This document shows positions 36,687-45,706 of a stretch of 58,457 nt of DNA, piece by piece. This DNA is from PFJX01 sp038215555 (GTDB lineage Bacteria; Pseudomonadota; Gammaproteobacteria; Burkholderiales; Thiobacillaceae): the NCBI GenBank assembly GCA_038215555.1, contig JBBQQT010000002.1, positions 1-58,457 of the forward strand, read 5' to 3'. The translations under genes were made by a program, and so were the position numbers. The notes under the pieces are model-generated. The model had not been told where the DNA came from. It did no database searches and worked only from the letters and a program-made list of their open reading frames with translations. Numbering within the stretch: position 1 is the first letter of the stretch; every line of letters begins with the position of its first letter.

Positions 36687-38666
36687 GTGGCTGTATTCAA
36701 GGATAATTTGCGGCAGAAAGCAGACACTGGGAGCGCCATGATCGAACAAGTCAGTAGCCGTTTCGAAACCTTGAAGGCCGGCGGTATGTTGCCGTCGCCG
36801 CAGGGCGTCGCTTTGGCTGTGCTGGAACTGACGCAGAAACACGATGCCAGCATCCAGACGCTGACCCATCTGGTGCAGACCGATCCGGCCATGTCTGGCC
36901 GGATCTTGCGCTATGCCAATGCGGTGCATGGCGGCAGCCTGCGCCATATTGCCTCGCTGCCGCACGCCATTGTTTTCCTCGGCCTGTTTCGCGTGCGCCA
37001 GATCGCGCTCGGTTTTTCCCTGATTGACCATTACCGCAGTGGCGCCTGCAAAGCTTTCGATTACCTCGGCTACTGGACGGCATCGCTGGCCACCGGGATT
37101 GCAGCGCAGCAGGTATCAGAACAGGCCCAATGTCCGTCAGATGAAAGCTTTACCTGTGGCTTGCTGTCCGGCGTCGGCCGGTTGGCGCTGGCGACGGCGT
37201 TCCCGCTCGAATATGGCAGTTTGTTGCTGGAAAACCTGCCTGATCTGGCTTTGTGCGAACAGGAAACTCAGCGTTTCGGCCTTGATCATGCCGCGCTATC
37301 GGCTGAATTGCTGCAGGACTGGGGCTTGCCGGAAATCTTCCATCAGGCGGTGCGCTATCACGAGTTGCCCACTGAGGCGCCGTTTGCTGCCGGTTCCCGC
37401 GCCCAGGCGCTGACTTCCGCGTTGCATTTCGCCGCCAAGGTCGGCGCCTTGCTCAACCTGGATGCCGCGCAACGCTGGGAACGCGTGCCGTCGCTGTATC
37501 ACGCCGCCGCCCAGATTGGTCTGGAGGATCATCAAGTGCCGCCGCTGGTGGAAAGCGTCGTCAGCCATTGGCAGGACTGGGGCCGTGAATTGCATCTGCC
37601 GACGCGGGATGTCAGCGACATCAAGTTGCTGCTCGGTTTGCCGCCGGATCCGGAGCAGGACGAAAACCTGTCGGCGCTGGTGGTGCTGCCGATGCGGGTG
37701 GCGCTGGTGACCCGCAATGCAGAACCTCTGCGCGGCCTGGCTGAAACCCTGGATGCGATGGGCCTGAGTGTGGAATTGGCGACCGAGCGTGACAGCGCGC
37801 TGCGTCTGCTGAGTGAAAAACGGCCCGACATAATGATGGTTGAGTTGCCGGATAGCGGCGATGCGTCAGTGCAAACACTGCGAGAACTGCGTGTCGGCGA
37901 GGCCGGCCGCCAGACCTATTGCATCGCCATGATCCCGCCCGAGGCGGAGGCTGGTGTCGCCCGTTTGATGCTGGCTGGCGCGTCGGATTACCTGTTGCTG
38001 AATTACAGCGAGGCGGCGCTGCTTGCGCGTCTGCATTCGGCGCAGCGTGTGGTGGCGCTGCAAGGCGCGGTGCGCAGCGAGCGCGAATCGGTGATCCGTT
38101 CTTCCAGCGAATGGGCGAGAAGCAACCGGCGTCTGTTGCAGGAGGCGCTGTCCGATCCGCTGACCAAGCTGCACAACCGCCGTTACGGTCTTGACCGTTT
38201 TGCTCAGGAATGGTCTTTCTCGGCGCATAGCGGCGCACCGCTGTCTTGTCTGATGCTGGATATCGATCATTTCAAGCGGGTCAACGACAATTATGGTCAT
38301 GAGATCGGCGACCTGGTGCTGAGCAAGATCGCCAGCGTGGTTGAACGCACTTGCCGCAAGGCCGATGTGGTGTTTCGTTTCGGTGGCGAAGAGTTTTGTG
38401 TCGTCGGCCCGAGCACCTCGCTGGCGGACGCCATCCTTTTGGGCGAGCGGATTGTGCACGGCGTGCGCGCTGAACGTTTCGGCGAATTGGGCAAACGCTT
38501 TCCGGTGACCTTGAGTGTCGGTGTCGCAACCCGTGCGACATCCGATGTCGATCTGGAGGCGCTGCTTGCGCGCGCCGACAAGGCGCTTTACAGCGCCAAG
38601 AAAGAGGGTCGCGATCGTGTCGTGGCGGCACGCGGCGGCGACGCATCGATTGTCGGCAAAGCGTGA
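36687..38666 (+). CDS. HDOD-receiver-GGDEF signalling protein
   Basis: A 659-residue cytosolic regulator. Residues about 20-290 are an HDOD domain (LVQTDPAMSGRILRYANAVHGG, then GLLSGVGRLALATAFP). Residues about 330-450 resemble a receiver domain (MRVALVTRNAEPLRGLAETLDAMGLSVELATERDSALRLLSEKRPDIMMVELPD), with the phospho-acceptor position not clearly canonical. Residues 490-650 are a GGDEF domain with the active form RFGGEEFCVVGP and LDIDHFKRVNDNYGHEIGD, so c-di-GMP synthesis is expected. The GTG at 36687 was chosen because AAGGGA lies 6 bases before it. No partner gene is evident nearby. Confidence 0.9.
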   Translation: MAVFKDNLRQKADTGSAMIEQVSSRFETLKAGGMLPSPQGVALAVLELTQKHDASIQTLTHLVQTDPAMSGRILRYANAVHGGSLRHIASLPHAIVFLGLFRVRQIALGFSLIDHYRSGACKAFDYLGYWTASLATGIAAQQVSEQAQCPSDESFTCGLLSGVGRLALATAFPLEYGSLLLENLPDLALCEQETQRFGLDHAALSAELLQDWGLPEIFHQAVRYHELPTEAPFAAGSRAQALTSALHFAAKVGALLNLDAAQRWERVPSLYHAAAQIGLEDHQVPPLVESVVSHWQDWGRELHLPTRDVSDIKLLLGLPPDPEQDENLSALVVLPMRVALVTRNAEPLRGLAETLDAMGLSVELATERDSALRLLSEKRPDIMMVELPDSGDASVQTLRELRVGEAGRQTYCIAMIPPEAEAGVARLMLAGASDYLLLNYSEAALLARLHSAQRVVALQGAVRSERESVIRSSSEWARSNRRLLQEALSDPLTKLHNRRYGLDRFAQEWSFSAHSGAPLSCLMLDIDHFKRVNDNYGHEIGDLVLSKIASVVERTCRKADVVFRFGGEEFCVVGPSTSLADAILLGERIVHGVRAERFGELGKRFPVTLSVGVATRATSDVDLEALLARADKALYSAKKEGRDRVVAARGGDASIVGKA

Positions 38667-38738
38667 TATGTTTTCGCCACATTGGTTGCAACAATCCGAT
38701 TTCACAACGCTGACTCAGATCTCTCAGGAGTGCCGTCC

Positions 38739-40307
38739 GTGACTCACCTTGCCGCCGCAGCTTTCGACTATCAGCCGCGTGAAACCCTGTTTTCCACGTT
38801 GGTTTCGGCGCTGCATCGTTTTGGCCGCAACACACCCGGACAATGGGAAGACCAGAAACCAGGCGCCTATTCGTACGGCGATCTGCTCAAGATGACGTTG
38901 GCGCTGGGACGTCTCGCTGGCAAAGTCAGTGCTCCCGGCGAGCACGTCGGCGTGCTGATGCCGAATATGGTTTCCAGCGTCTGCCTGCTGATTGGCCTGT
39001 CCGCTTTTGGCCGCGTGCCCTGCATGCTGAACTACACCGCCGGCAGCGACGGCATGCTGAGCGCTTGCCAGACGGCGAGGGTGACAACCGTGCTGACCTC
39101 GCGCCTGTTTCTGGCTAAAGCCGGCCTGGTCGAACAAGTCGAAGCGATGCGCGAATTGCGCTTTGTCTATCTGGAGGACTTGCGCAAGCAATTCAACTGG
39201 ATCGACAAGGCCTGGTTGATGGGTTTTGCCTACTGGCTGCCGCTTGCCGCCACCCCGAAGCCGGAACCGGAAGCGCCGGCGGTGGTGATGTTCACGTCCG
39301 GTTCCGAAGGCAAGCCGAAGGCGGTTGTGCTTTCGCACCGCGCGCTGCTGGCCAATGTGGCGCAGGCGATGCATGTGTTTCCGTTCGGGCCTGACGATTG
39401 CGTATTCAACGCGCTGCCGATCTTTCACTCGCTCGGCTTGACTGCCGGCACTCTGATCCCGCTGGTCAGCGGTGCGCGCCTGGTGATGTACACCAGCCCA
39501 TTGCATTTCAAAGTGGTGCCTGAAATGGTGCGCGAGAAACGCTGCAGCGTGATGTTCGGCACCAGCACTTTCCTGCACCACTACGCTCGCCATGCGCAGG
39601 CGGATGACTTTAAAACCATGAAGATCGTCGTCGCCGGCGCCGAGAAGCTGGCCGACAGCGTGCGGCAAACCTGGCGCGAACGTTTCGGCGTCGACATTCT
39701 GGAAGGCTATGGCGTGACCGAAACCGCGCCGGTTCTGGCGGTCAACCTGCCTGGCGATAATCGACCGGGTTCGGTCGGACGCCTGATGCCCGGCGTCGAA
39801 GCCAAATTGCTGCCGGTGGCCGGGATTGATGACGGAGCTGAATTGCATGTGCGCGGCCCCAATCTGATGTCCGGCTACTATCGCCACGATGCGCCCGGCG
39901 TGCTGGAACCGCCGAGTTCTGCCGCCGGCGACGGCTGGCACAACACCGGCGATGTTGCGGCGCTGGATGCCAATGGCTTTGTTTCAATCAAGGGTCGCTT
40001 GAAGCGCTTCGCCAAAGTCGCCGGCGAAATGGTCTCGCTGGAAGTGGTCGAGTCGATTGCCCGCACCGCGTCGGGCGAAGCAACGCACGCGGCGACCTGT
40101 GTTTCCGATCCGGCACGCGGTGAATTGATTGTGTTGTTCACCACCGACCCGGCCTTGACCCGCGATCAGCTCGCGGTTGCCGCGCGAGGTTTGGGAAGTC
40201 CGGAAATCGCCTTGCCGAAACGGATTATCGTGGTGGAAAACCTGCCTTTGCTGGGCACCGGAAAGATCGATTACATGCGTTTGAAGGTGTTGGCGGAGGC
40301 GGCTTGA
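38739..40307 (+). CDS. AMP-forming acyl-CoA/acyl-ACP synthetase (Aas C-domain-like)
   Basis: A 522-residue adenylate-forming enzyme. The P-loop is VVMFTSGSEGKPKAVVLSH, YGVTETAPVLAVN is the A5 core, WHNTGDVAALDANGF the A7 core, and GTGKIDYMRLK contains the catalytic C-terminal lysine. It most resembles the acyl-ACP synthetase half of the bifunctional Aas protein, here without the acyltransferase half. A role in recycling fatty acids into lipids is inferred. The GTG at 38739 has AGGAG 8 bases before it. It lies 72 bases after the HDOD-GGDEF gene, so they may be co-transcribed. Confidence 0.85.
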   Translation: MTHLAAAAFDYQPRETLFSTLVSALHRFGRNTPGQWEDQKPGAYSYGDLLKMTLALGRLAGKVSAPGEHVGVLMPNMVSSVCLLIGLSAFGRVPCMLNYTAGSDGMLSACQTARVTTVLTSRLFLAKAGLVEQVEAMRELRFVYLEDLRKQFNWIDKAWLMGFAYWLPLAATPKPEPEAPAVVMFTSGSEGKPKAVVLSHRALLANVAQAMHVFPFGPDDCVFNALPIFHSLGLTAGTLIPLVSGARLVMYTSPLHFKVVPEMVREKRCSVMFGTSTFLHHYARHAQADDFKTMKIVVAGAEKLADSVRQTWRERFGVDILEGYGVTETAPVLAVNLPGDNRPGSVGRLMPGVEAKLLPVAGIDDGAELHVRGPNLMSGYYRHDAPGVLEPPSSAAGDGWHNTGDVAALDANGFVSIKGRLKRFAKVAGEMVSLEVVESIARTASGEATHAATCVSDPARGELIVLFTTDPALTRDQLAVAARGLGSPEIALPKRIIVVENLPLLGTGKIDYMRLKVLAEAA

Positions 40308-40378
40308 AATCGCTCTGGTCAGGCTAAATATAAGAAAACATTGATATAATTCGTCAACTTTTCGTATTGGAGTCTGCC

Positions 40379-40624
40379 ATGCCCATCTACGCCTACAAAT
40401 GTACCGAATGTGGTTTTGAACAGGATGTGATGCAAAAAATGAGCGATGCCCTGCTCACCGAATGCCCGTCCTGCAACAAATCCACTTTTGCCAAACAGCT
40501 TTCTGCTGCCGGCTTCCATCTCAAAGGTTCTGGCTACTACGCCACCGATTTCAAGAACAGCGGCTCGAAGCCTGCTGAGGTGCCGGCGTGTGGCACAGGC
40601 GCGTGTCCGGCCTGTGTAAGCTGA
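40379..40624 (+). CDS. FmdB family zinc-ribbon protein
   Basis: An 81-residue protein beginning MPIYAYKCTECGFEQDVMQKMSD, with CPSCNK, the two CxxC pairs of the FmdB regulatory-type zinc ribbon, and a C-terminal low-complexity part with two more cysteine pairs (ACGTGACPACVS). Function is unknown. This gene commonly precedes DUF502 and aspS in betaproteobacteria, as here. The ATG at 40379 follows TTGGAG at 6 bases. Confidence 0.92.
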   Translation: MPIYAYKCTECGFEQDVMQKMSDALLTECPSCNKSTFAKQLSAAGFHLKGSGYYATDFKNSGSKPAEVPACGTGACPACVS

Positions 40625-40642
40625 AGTCGGTTTTCCCTTTGC

Positions 40643-40674
40643 ATCGGGCAAAACGCAGCTGCGTTTTGCCCGAT
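40643..40674. terminator. Perfect 32-base palindrome, bidirectional terminator
   Basis: The arms ATCGGGCAAAACGCAG and CTGCGTTTTGCCCGAT are exact reverse complements with no spacer, followed by TTGTTTG. It lies 18 bases after the fmdB stop and ends 30 bases before the DUF502 start. In RNA the centre would open to a small loop. Confidence 0.75.
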
Positions 40675-40704
40675 TTGTTTGAATGCCTTGTTTGAAAGTT
40701 TTTT

Positions 40705-41331
40705 TTGAATTCTGTTAAACGTTATTTCATCACCGGCCTGCTGATCTGGGTGCCGCTCGGTATCACCATCTGGGTCGTCTCCGCATTGATGGGGGCGCTG
40801 GATCAGAGCCTGCTGCTGCTGCCGGAATCCTGGCGGCCGGATTACTGGATCGGCATCCATATTCCCGGTCTTGGCGTGATCCTGACTGGTGTCGTTATCG
40901 TGGTCACCGGCCTGTTTGCCGCCAACCTGATCGGCCAGCGTCTGGTGCAGTTCTGGGAAAGCCTGTTGCATCGGATTCCCGTGGTGAAATCGATTTACGG
41001 CAGTGTCAAACAGGTTTCCGATAGCCTGCTGTCCGGCTCCGGCATGGCGTTCAAAAAAGTGCTGCTGGTGCATTACCCGCACCCGGATGCCTGGTCGCTG
41101 GCGTTTCAAACCAATGTGCCGGATGAGGTCAAAGGGCAACTCGACGACGAGCATGTGGCGGTATTCATTCCGACTACGCCCAGCCCGGTCAACGGCTTTT
41201 ATTTTTATGTTCGGCGCGACGCGGTGATCGAACTCGACATGACCGTCGATGCCGCGCTCAAGGCCATTGTTTCGATGGGTGTGGTGGCGCCGGTGATGAA
41301 ACCGGATGTGGCCAATTACCCGGGCGATTGA
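40705..41331 (+). CDS. DUF502 family membrane protein
   Basis: A 208-residue protein with two N-terminal membrane helices (RYFITGLLIWVPLGITIWVVSALM and LGVILTGVVIVVTGLFAANLIG). It has the DUF502 signature RIPVVKSIYGSVKQVSDSLLSGSGMAFKKVLLVHYP and a C-terminal FIPTTPSPVNGFYFYV. The family is uncharacterised. It uses a TTG start at 40705 with GAAAG in front. aspS follows after 21 bases. Confidence 0.9.
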   Translation: MNSVKRYFITGLLIWVPLGITIWVVSALMGALDQSLLLLPESWRPDYWIGIHIPGLGVILTGVVIVVTGLFAANLIGQRLVQFWESLLHRIPVVKSIYGSVKQVSDSLLSGSGMAFKKVLLVHYPHPDAWSLAFQTNVPDEVKGQLDDEHVAVFIPTTPSPVNGFYFYVRRDAVIELDMTVDAALKAIVSMGVVAPVMKPDVANYPGD

Positions 41332-41352
41332 TCCAGCACTTCAGGACTTTTT

Positions 41353-43146
41353 ATGCGTACACATTATTGCGGCTTCGTTAAAACGGACCATATCGACAGC
41401 ATCGTCAACCTGTGTGGTTGGGCGCATCGCCGCCGCGACCACGGCGGCGTTATCTTCATCGACCTGCGCGACCGTGAAGGCACGGTACAGGTGGTGATCG
41501 ACCCGGATACCCCGGAAGCCTTCAAGCTGGCCGAGGAAACCCGCAGCGAGTTTGTCCTGCGTGTGGTCGGCAAGGTGCGCGCGCGCCCGGCCGGCACCGA
41601 GAACCCGAGTCTGCCCACCGGCATGATCGAGGTGCTGACGCAATCGCTGGAAATCCTCAACCCGAGCCTGACGCCGCCGTTCCAGATCGACGACGACAAC
41701 ATCAACGAAAACATCCGTCTGCAATACCGCTATCTCGATCTGCGCCGCGAGCCGATGCAGAAAAACATGCGTTTACGCTATCGGGTCTCCAAACTGATGC
41801 GCGATTACCTCGACCAGCAGGGTTTTCTTGAAATCGAAACGCCGATGCTGACCCGCAGCACGCCGGAAGGCGCGCGCGATTATCTGGTGCCTTCGCGCGT
41901 GCATGACGGCATGTTCTATGCGCTGCCGCAATCGCCGCAGTTGTTCAAGCAACTGCTGATGGTGGCCGGCTACGATCGTTATTTCCAGTTGACCAAGTGC
42001 TTCCGCGACGAAGACCTGCGCGCCGATCGGCAACCGGAATTCACTCAGGTCGACCTGGAAACCTCATTCATGGGCGAGGAAGAAATCATGGCTCTGGTCG
42101 AAGGCATGATCCGCGACATGTTCAAGAAGGCGCAGGACATCGATCTGCCCAACCCGTTCCCGCGCATGAGCTTCGCCGAAGCGATGGCGCGCTATGGTTC
42201 CGACAAGCCGGATATGCGGGTGACGCTGGAAATCACCGAAGCCACCGACGCGATGCAAGACGTGGCATTCAAGGTCTTCTCCGGCCCGGCCAACGATCCG
42301 AAAGGCCGCGTCGCCGCCTTGCGCATACCTGGCGGTGCAGCGTTGACGCGTGGCGAAATTGATAGCTACACCGATTTCGTCAAAATTTACGGTGCCAAAG
42401 GTCTGGCCTACATCAAGGTCAACGATGTGACTCAACTGAATGAAACCGGCCTGCAATCACCCATCGTCAAGAATTTGAACGAAGCCGCGCTGAAAATTGT
42501 GATGGAACGTACCGGCGCGCAAAACGGCGATTTGATCTTCTTCGGCGCCGATAAGGCGAAAGTGGTCAACGACGCTCTTGGCGCGCTGCGCCTCAAAATC
42601 GGCCATGAAAAAGGCCACGTCGATGGCCGCGCCTGGGCGCCGTTGTGGGTGGTCGACTTCCCGATGTTCGAATACAACGAAGATGAAAACCGCTGGGATG
42701 CACTGCATCACCCGTTCACCGCGCCGAAAGATGGCCACGAGGAATACCTCGCGACGAATCCCGGCGCGGCGTTGTCCAAGGCCTACGACATGGTGTTGAA
42801 CGGCTGGGAAGTCGGCGGCGGCTCGGTGCGTATCCACAAGCAGGCCGTGCAGGAGAAAGTGTTTGCCGCGCTCAATATCGGCGAAGAAGAACGCCGCGAG
42901 AAATTCGGCTTCCTGCTCGACGCGCTGCAATACGGCGCCCCCCCGCATGGCGGCCTCGCCTTTGGCCTGGATCGATTGGTGACGCTGATGACTGGCGCCG
43001 AATCGATCCGCGATGTCATCGCCTTCCCGAAAACCCAGCGTGCTTCCTGCCTGATGACCAGTGCGCCGAACGTGGTGGACGATAAACAGTTGCGTGAACT
43101 GCACATTCGCCTGCGCAATGCGGCGGTGGTGAATTCGGGCGCTTGA
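41353..43146 (+). CDS. aspS: Aspartyl-tRNA synthetase
   Basis: A 597-residue class II synthetase of the bacterial type. It has an N-terminal anticodon-binding OB domain (VNLCGWAHRRRDHGGVIFIDLRDREG) and motif 2 FRDEDLRADRQPEFTQVDLE. A GAD insertion domain follows (about residues 290-420), and motif 3 is GLAFGLDRLVTLMTGAESIRDVIAFPKT. Whether it charges tRNA-Asn as well cannot be decided here. The palindromic repeat at 43189 separates it from the convergent suhB. Confidence 0.97.
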   Translation: MRTHYCGFVKTDHIDSIVNLCGWAHRRRDHGGVIFIDLRDREGTVQVVIDPDTPEAFKLAEETRSEFVLRVVGKVRARPAGTENPSLPTGMIEVLTQSLEILNPSLTPPFQIDDDNINENIRLQYRYLDLRREPMQKNMRLRYRVSKLMRDYLDQQGFLEIETPMLTRSTPEGARDYLVPSRVHDGMFYALPQSPQLFKQLLMVAGYDRYFQLTKCFRDEDLRADRQPEFTQVDLETSFMGEEEIMALVEGMIRDMFKKAQDIDLPNPFPRMSFAEAMARYGSDKPDMRVTLEITEATDAMQDVAFKVFSGPANDPKGRVAALRIPGGAALTRGEIDSYTDFVKIYGAKGLAYIKVNDVTQLNETGLQSPIVKNLNEAALKIVMERTGAQNGDLIFFGADKAKVVNDALGALRLKIGHEKGHVDGRAWAPLWVVDFPMFEYNEDENRWDALHHPFTAPKDGHEEYLATNPGAALSKAYDMVLNGWEVGGGSVRIHKQAVQEKVFAALNIGEEERREKFGFLLDALQYGAPPHGGLAFGLDRLVTLMTGAESIRDVIAFPKTQRASCLMTSAPNVVDDKQLRELHIRLRNAAVVNSGA

Positions 43147-43188
43147 CGGTTGATTTCACCCTCATTCCGGCCAGCGTCGGAGTGAAGC

Positions 43189-43243
43189 GTAGGGTGCGCC
43201 GCGCGCACCGATTTACTTCGATGGTGCGCGCGGCGCACCCTAC
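43189..43243. repeat. Perfect 21-bp inverted repeat (REP-like palindrome)
   Basis: The left arm at 43189-43209, beginning GTAGGGTGCGCC, is exactly complementary to the right arm at 43223-43243, ending GGCGCACCCTAC, with a 13-base loop. It lies between the 3' ends of aspS and suhB. GTAGGGTGCG-type palindromes are scattered widely in proteobacterial genomes, so this is likely one copy of a dispersed element, and it may serve as a two-way terminator. Confidence 0.85.
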
Positions 43244-43247
43244 CGGT

Positions 43248-44069
43248 TCAGTCTTCCGCGACGATGCCGCGCAAAGCAGGTGTCAGGTGCGGCGTGATGG
43301 TCTGCAACAGTTGCACGAATACCTTCGGATTGCCGGCCACTATATTGCCGGATTGCAGGTAATTCTCTTCGCCGGCGAAATCACTGACCAGGCCGCCGGC
43401 TTCCTGCACCAGCAGGCAACCGGCCGCGATGTCCCAGGCATTCAGACCAATTTCGAAGAAGCCATCGGTGCGACCGCCAGCCAGCCAGGCCAGGTCGAGT
43501 GCGGCGGAGCCTGGGCGACGCAGGCCGGCGGTCTTCTGCACCAGATCCTTGAACATTGCGGTATAGGCGTCGAGATGGGTGAAGTCGCGATACGGGAAAC
43601 CGGTGCCGATCAACGCGCCTTGCAATTTGTCGCGTTTGGAAACCCGGATACGTCGCTCATTCAGGAAGGCGCCGCGACCACGCAGCGCGGTATAGAGATC
43701 GTTGCGCACCGGGTCGTAGATGACCGCGACGGAAAGCTGCCCCCGATACACCAGCGCAATCGAAATACAGTATTGCGGAAAGCCGTGCAGAAAGTTGGTC
43801 GTGCCGTCGAGCGGATCGATGATCCACTGATATTCAGCCTCGCCCACGCTGCCGGAAGCGCCCGACTCCTCGGCTAGAATCGCGTGGTCGGGATAGGCGT
43901 CGAGCAGCGTCTGGATGATCGCCTGTTCGGCTTTTTGATCGACCTCGGTGACGAAGTCGTTCTCGCCTTTCGAGTGGATGGTCAAGCGATCCACGTCGTC
44001 AGACGCGCGGTTGATGATGACGCCAGCGCGCCGGGCGGCCTTGACCGCAGTGTTGAGCATCGGAAGCAT
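43248..44069 (-). CDS. suhB: Inositol-1-monophosphatase family protein
   Basis: A 273-residue Mg-dependent phosphatase of the SuhB/IMPase family. EVDQKAEQAI, ILAEESGASG and the metal motif WIIDPLDGTTNFLHGFP (about residue 85) are present, with AWDIAAGCLLVQEAGG near 215. In many bacteria SuhB also acts in rRNA transcription. Homology starts at the ATG at 44069, although the frame is open to 44555 antisense to trmJ. Only 16 bases separate it from the divergent trmJ start. Confidence 0.93.
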   Translation of the reverse strand: MLPMLNTAVKAARRAGVIINRASDDVDRLTIHSKGENDFVTEVDQKAEQAIIQTLLDAYPDHAILAEESGASGSVGEAEYQWIIDPLDGTTNFLHGFPQYCISIALVYRGQLSVAVIYDPVRNDLYTALRGRGAFLNERRIRVSKRDKLQGALIGTGFPYRDFTHLDAYTAMFKDLVQKTAGLRRPGSAALDLAWLAGGRTDGFFEIGLNAWDIAAGCLLVQEAGGLVSDFAGEENYLQSGNIVAGNPKVFVQLLQTITPHLTPALRGIVAED

Positions 44070-44085
44070 GATTTTCCAAAGAGCA

Positions 44086-44832
44086 ATGATTTCGGATCGG
44101 AATTTTACCTTGAACCAGCCTTCTCTTCTGCACCAAGTCCGCGTCGTGTTGTTGCATACCAGCCATCCCGGCAACCTGGGGGCGGTGGCGCGGGCGATGA
44201 AAGTCATGGGGTTGACTGACCTGGCGCTGGTCGAGCCGAAATGTGCCATCGACGATGAAGCCCGCGCGCGCGCCTCCGGCGCGGTGGATGTGCTGGAGAA
44301 CGCCCGTATTTGCGCCAGCCTGGAGGAAGCGCTGGCCGATACCGTGCTCGCCGCCGCTTGCACCTCGCGCCGCCGCGATCTGCCACATCCGGCGTTCACC
44401 CCACGCCAAGCCGCACCGGAATTGTTGCGCATGGCGCAAAGCGGCCCGGTAGCGGTGGTGTTCGGTTCCGAGACCTTCGGTTTGTCGAACGAGCAACTGA
44501 TGAAGTGCCGCTGGCTGCTCAACATTCCGACCAACCCCGAGTACGCCTCGCTCAACCTCGGCGCGGCGGTTCAGGTGCTGGCGTATGAGTTGCGCTGCAC
44601 GCTGGATGATGCGGTGCTGCCGCTGCCGGAATTCCAGCCCGCCTCACACGCCGCCCAGGAAAGCCTGTTGACCGAGATGGAGAAAGTGCTGGTCGAGATC
44701 GATTTTCTTGACCCAGCCAACCCGAAACGCCTGATGCCCCGGCTGCGACGATTCTTCGCCAAAGCCGGGCTGGAAAACGAGGAAGTGGCGATCTGGCGCG
44801 GCATTTTGAATGCGGCCAGGAAGCTGCGTTGA
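44086..44832 (+). CDS. trmJ: tRNA/rRNA methyltransferase TrmJ-like (SpoU family)
   Basis: A 248-residue SPOUT methyltransferase that 2'-O-methylates tRNA at position 32 in its family. HTSHPGNLGAVARAMKVMGLTDLALVEP is motif 1, VVFGSETFGLSNEQLMKC motif 2, and NPEYASLNLGAAVQVLAYELR motif 3 of the knot. The ATG at 44086 is taken; a TTG at 44110 is also possible and begins nearer to the conserved core. It heads the trmJ-cysE-isc region, as in many betaproteobacteria. Confidence 0.9.
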   Translation: MISDRNFTLNQPSLLHQVRVVLLHTSHPGNLGAVARAMKVMGLTDLALVEPKCAIDDEARARASGAVDVLENARICASLEEALADTVLAAACTSRRRDLPHPAFTPRQAAPELLRMAQSGPVAVVFGSETFGLSNEQLMKCRWLLNIPTNPEYASLNLGAAVQVLAYELRCTLDDAVLPLPEFQPASHAAQESLLTEMEKVLVEIDFLDPANPKRLMPRLRRFFAKAGLENEEVAIWRGILNAARKLR

Positions 44833-44881
44833 ATTGAAGTAAAGAGCGTTGAAGTAAAGGGCGCTTTGGCGGCCCAATAAA

Positions 44882-44910
44882 TTGACCCGATTACTCGGGA
44901 ATTGCATACT
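44882..44910 (+). promoter_or_regulatory. Candidate sigma-70 promoter for cysE
   Basis: TTGACC at 44882-44887, 17 bases, CATACT at 44905-44910, 31 bases before the cysE ATG. Just upstream a 15-base near-duplicate (GTTGAAGTAAAG) occurs twice at about 44838-44865. Confidence 0.5.
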
Positions 44911-44940
44911 TCCGCCTCTTTATGATTCTTGAATATTCCA

Positions 44941-45690
44941 ATGTTCGCCAGGTTGCGAGAGGACATTCGCGTTGTATTTGACCGGGATCCGGCAGCGCGC
45001 ACCTTTTTCGAGGTGCTGACCACCTATCCAGGCGTGCACGCCATCATCTGGCACCGGATGTCGCATGAATTATGGCGCGCCGGGTTCAAGTGGCTGGCTC
45101 GCTTGTCGAGCCATCTGGCGCGCTGGCTGACGGGTATCGAGATTCATCCGGGCGCGACGATCGGTCACCGCGTGTTCATCGATCACGGCATGGGTGTGGT
45201 GATCGGCGAGACGGCTGAAATTGGCGACGATTGCACGCTCTATCACGGCGTCACGCTGGGCGGCACCTCATGGAACAAAGGCAAGCGACATCCCACCTTG
45301 ATGCCCGGCGTGATTGTCGGCGCGGGTGCCAAGATACTCGGGCCTATTACGTTGGGCGCGGGCGCCAAGGTCGGCTCCAATGCGGTGGTGGTAAAGGATG
45401 TGCCGGATGGCGCCACGGCAATCGGCATTCCGGCGCGGATTCTCGATGCCGAAGTGGACAAGGCGCGCGAGGAAGCGGCGAAGAAGCTCGGCTTTTCCGC
45501 CTATGCAGTGTCAAGCGACATGAATGATCCGATGGTGAAGGCGATCCATGGCCTGATCGATCACTCCGCCAATACCGATCAGCGCCTGGCCTGGGTGATG
45601 GCGGAACTGGCACGGTTGGGCGGGCACCAGGAAGCGAATGCGACAGATGACCATTTTGATCCCGCTTCATTGAACAAAATGGTGGATTGA
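44941..45690 (+). CDS. cysE: Serine O-acetyltransferase
   Basis: A 249-residue left-handed beta-helix enzyme making O-acetylserine for cysteine synthesis. An N-terminal helical part (FARLREDIRVVFDRDPAARTFFEVLTTYPGVHAIIWHRMSHELWRAG) precedes the hexapeptide repeats GIEIHPGATIGHRVFIDHGMGVVIGETAEIGDDCTLYHGVTLGG, with the catalytic His-Asp pair. Supply of cysteine next to the isc operon is a sensible link. The ATG at 44941 is preferred over a TTG at 44929. Confidence 0.95.
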   Translation: MFARLREDIRVVFDRDPAARTFFEVLTTYPGVHAIIWHRMSHELWRAGFKWLARLSSHLARWLTGIEIHPGATIGHRVFIDHGMGVVIGETAEIGDDCTLYHGVTLGGTSWNKGKRHPTLMPGVIVGAGAKILGPITLGAGAKVGSNAVVVKDVPDGATAIGIPARILDAEVDKAREEAAKKLGFSAYAVSSDMNDPMVKAIHGLIDHSANTDQRLAWVMAELARLGGHQEANATDDHFDPASLNKMVD

Positions 45691-45706
45691 TGGACTTGCA
45701 AATTGA

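Noticed and set aside
38724..39941. 405-codon minus-strand frame opposite the acyl synthetase
   Set aside because: A shadow of the plus-strand gene, whose adenylate-forming motifs are complete. The reverse translation shows only a His/Gln/Arg-rich sequence.
40345..40350. TATAAT upstream of fmdB as a promoter
   Set aside because: A perfect -10 word, but no acceptable -35 box lies 16-18 bases before it, so I do not annotate a promoter.
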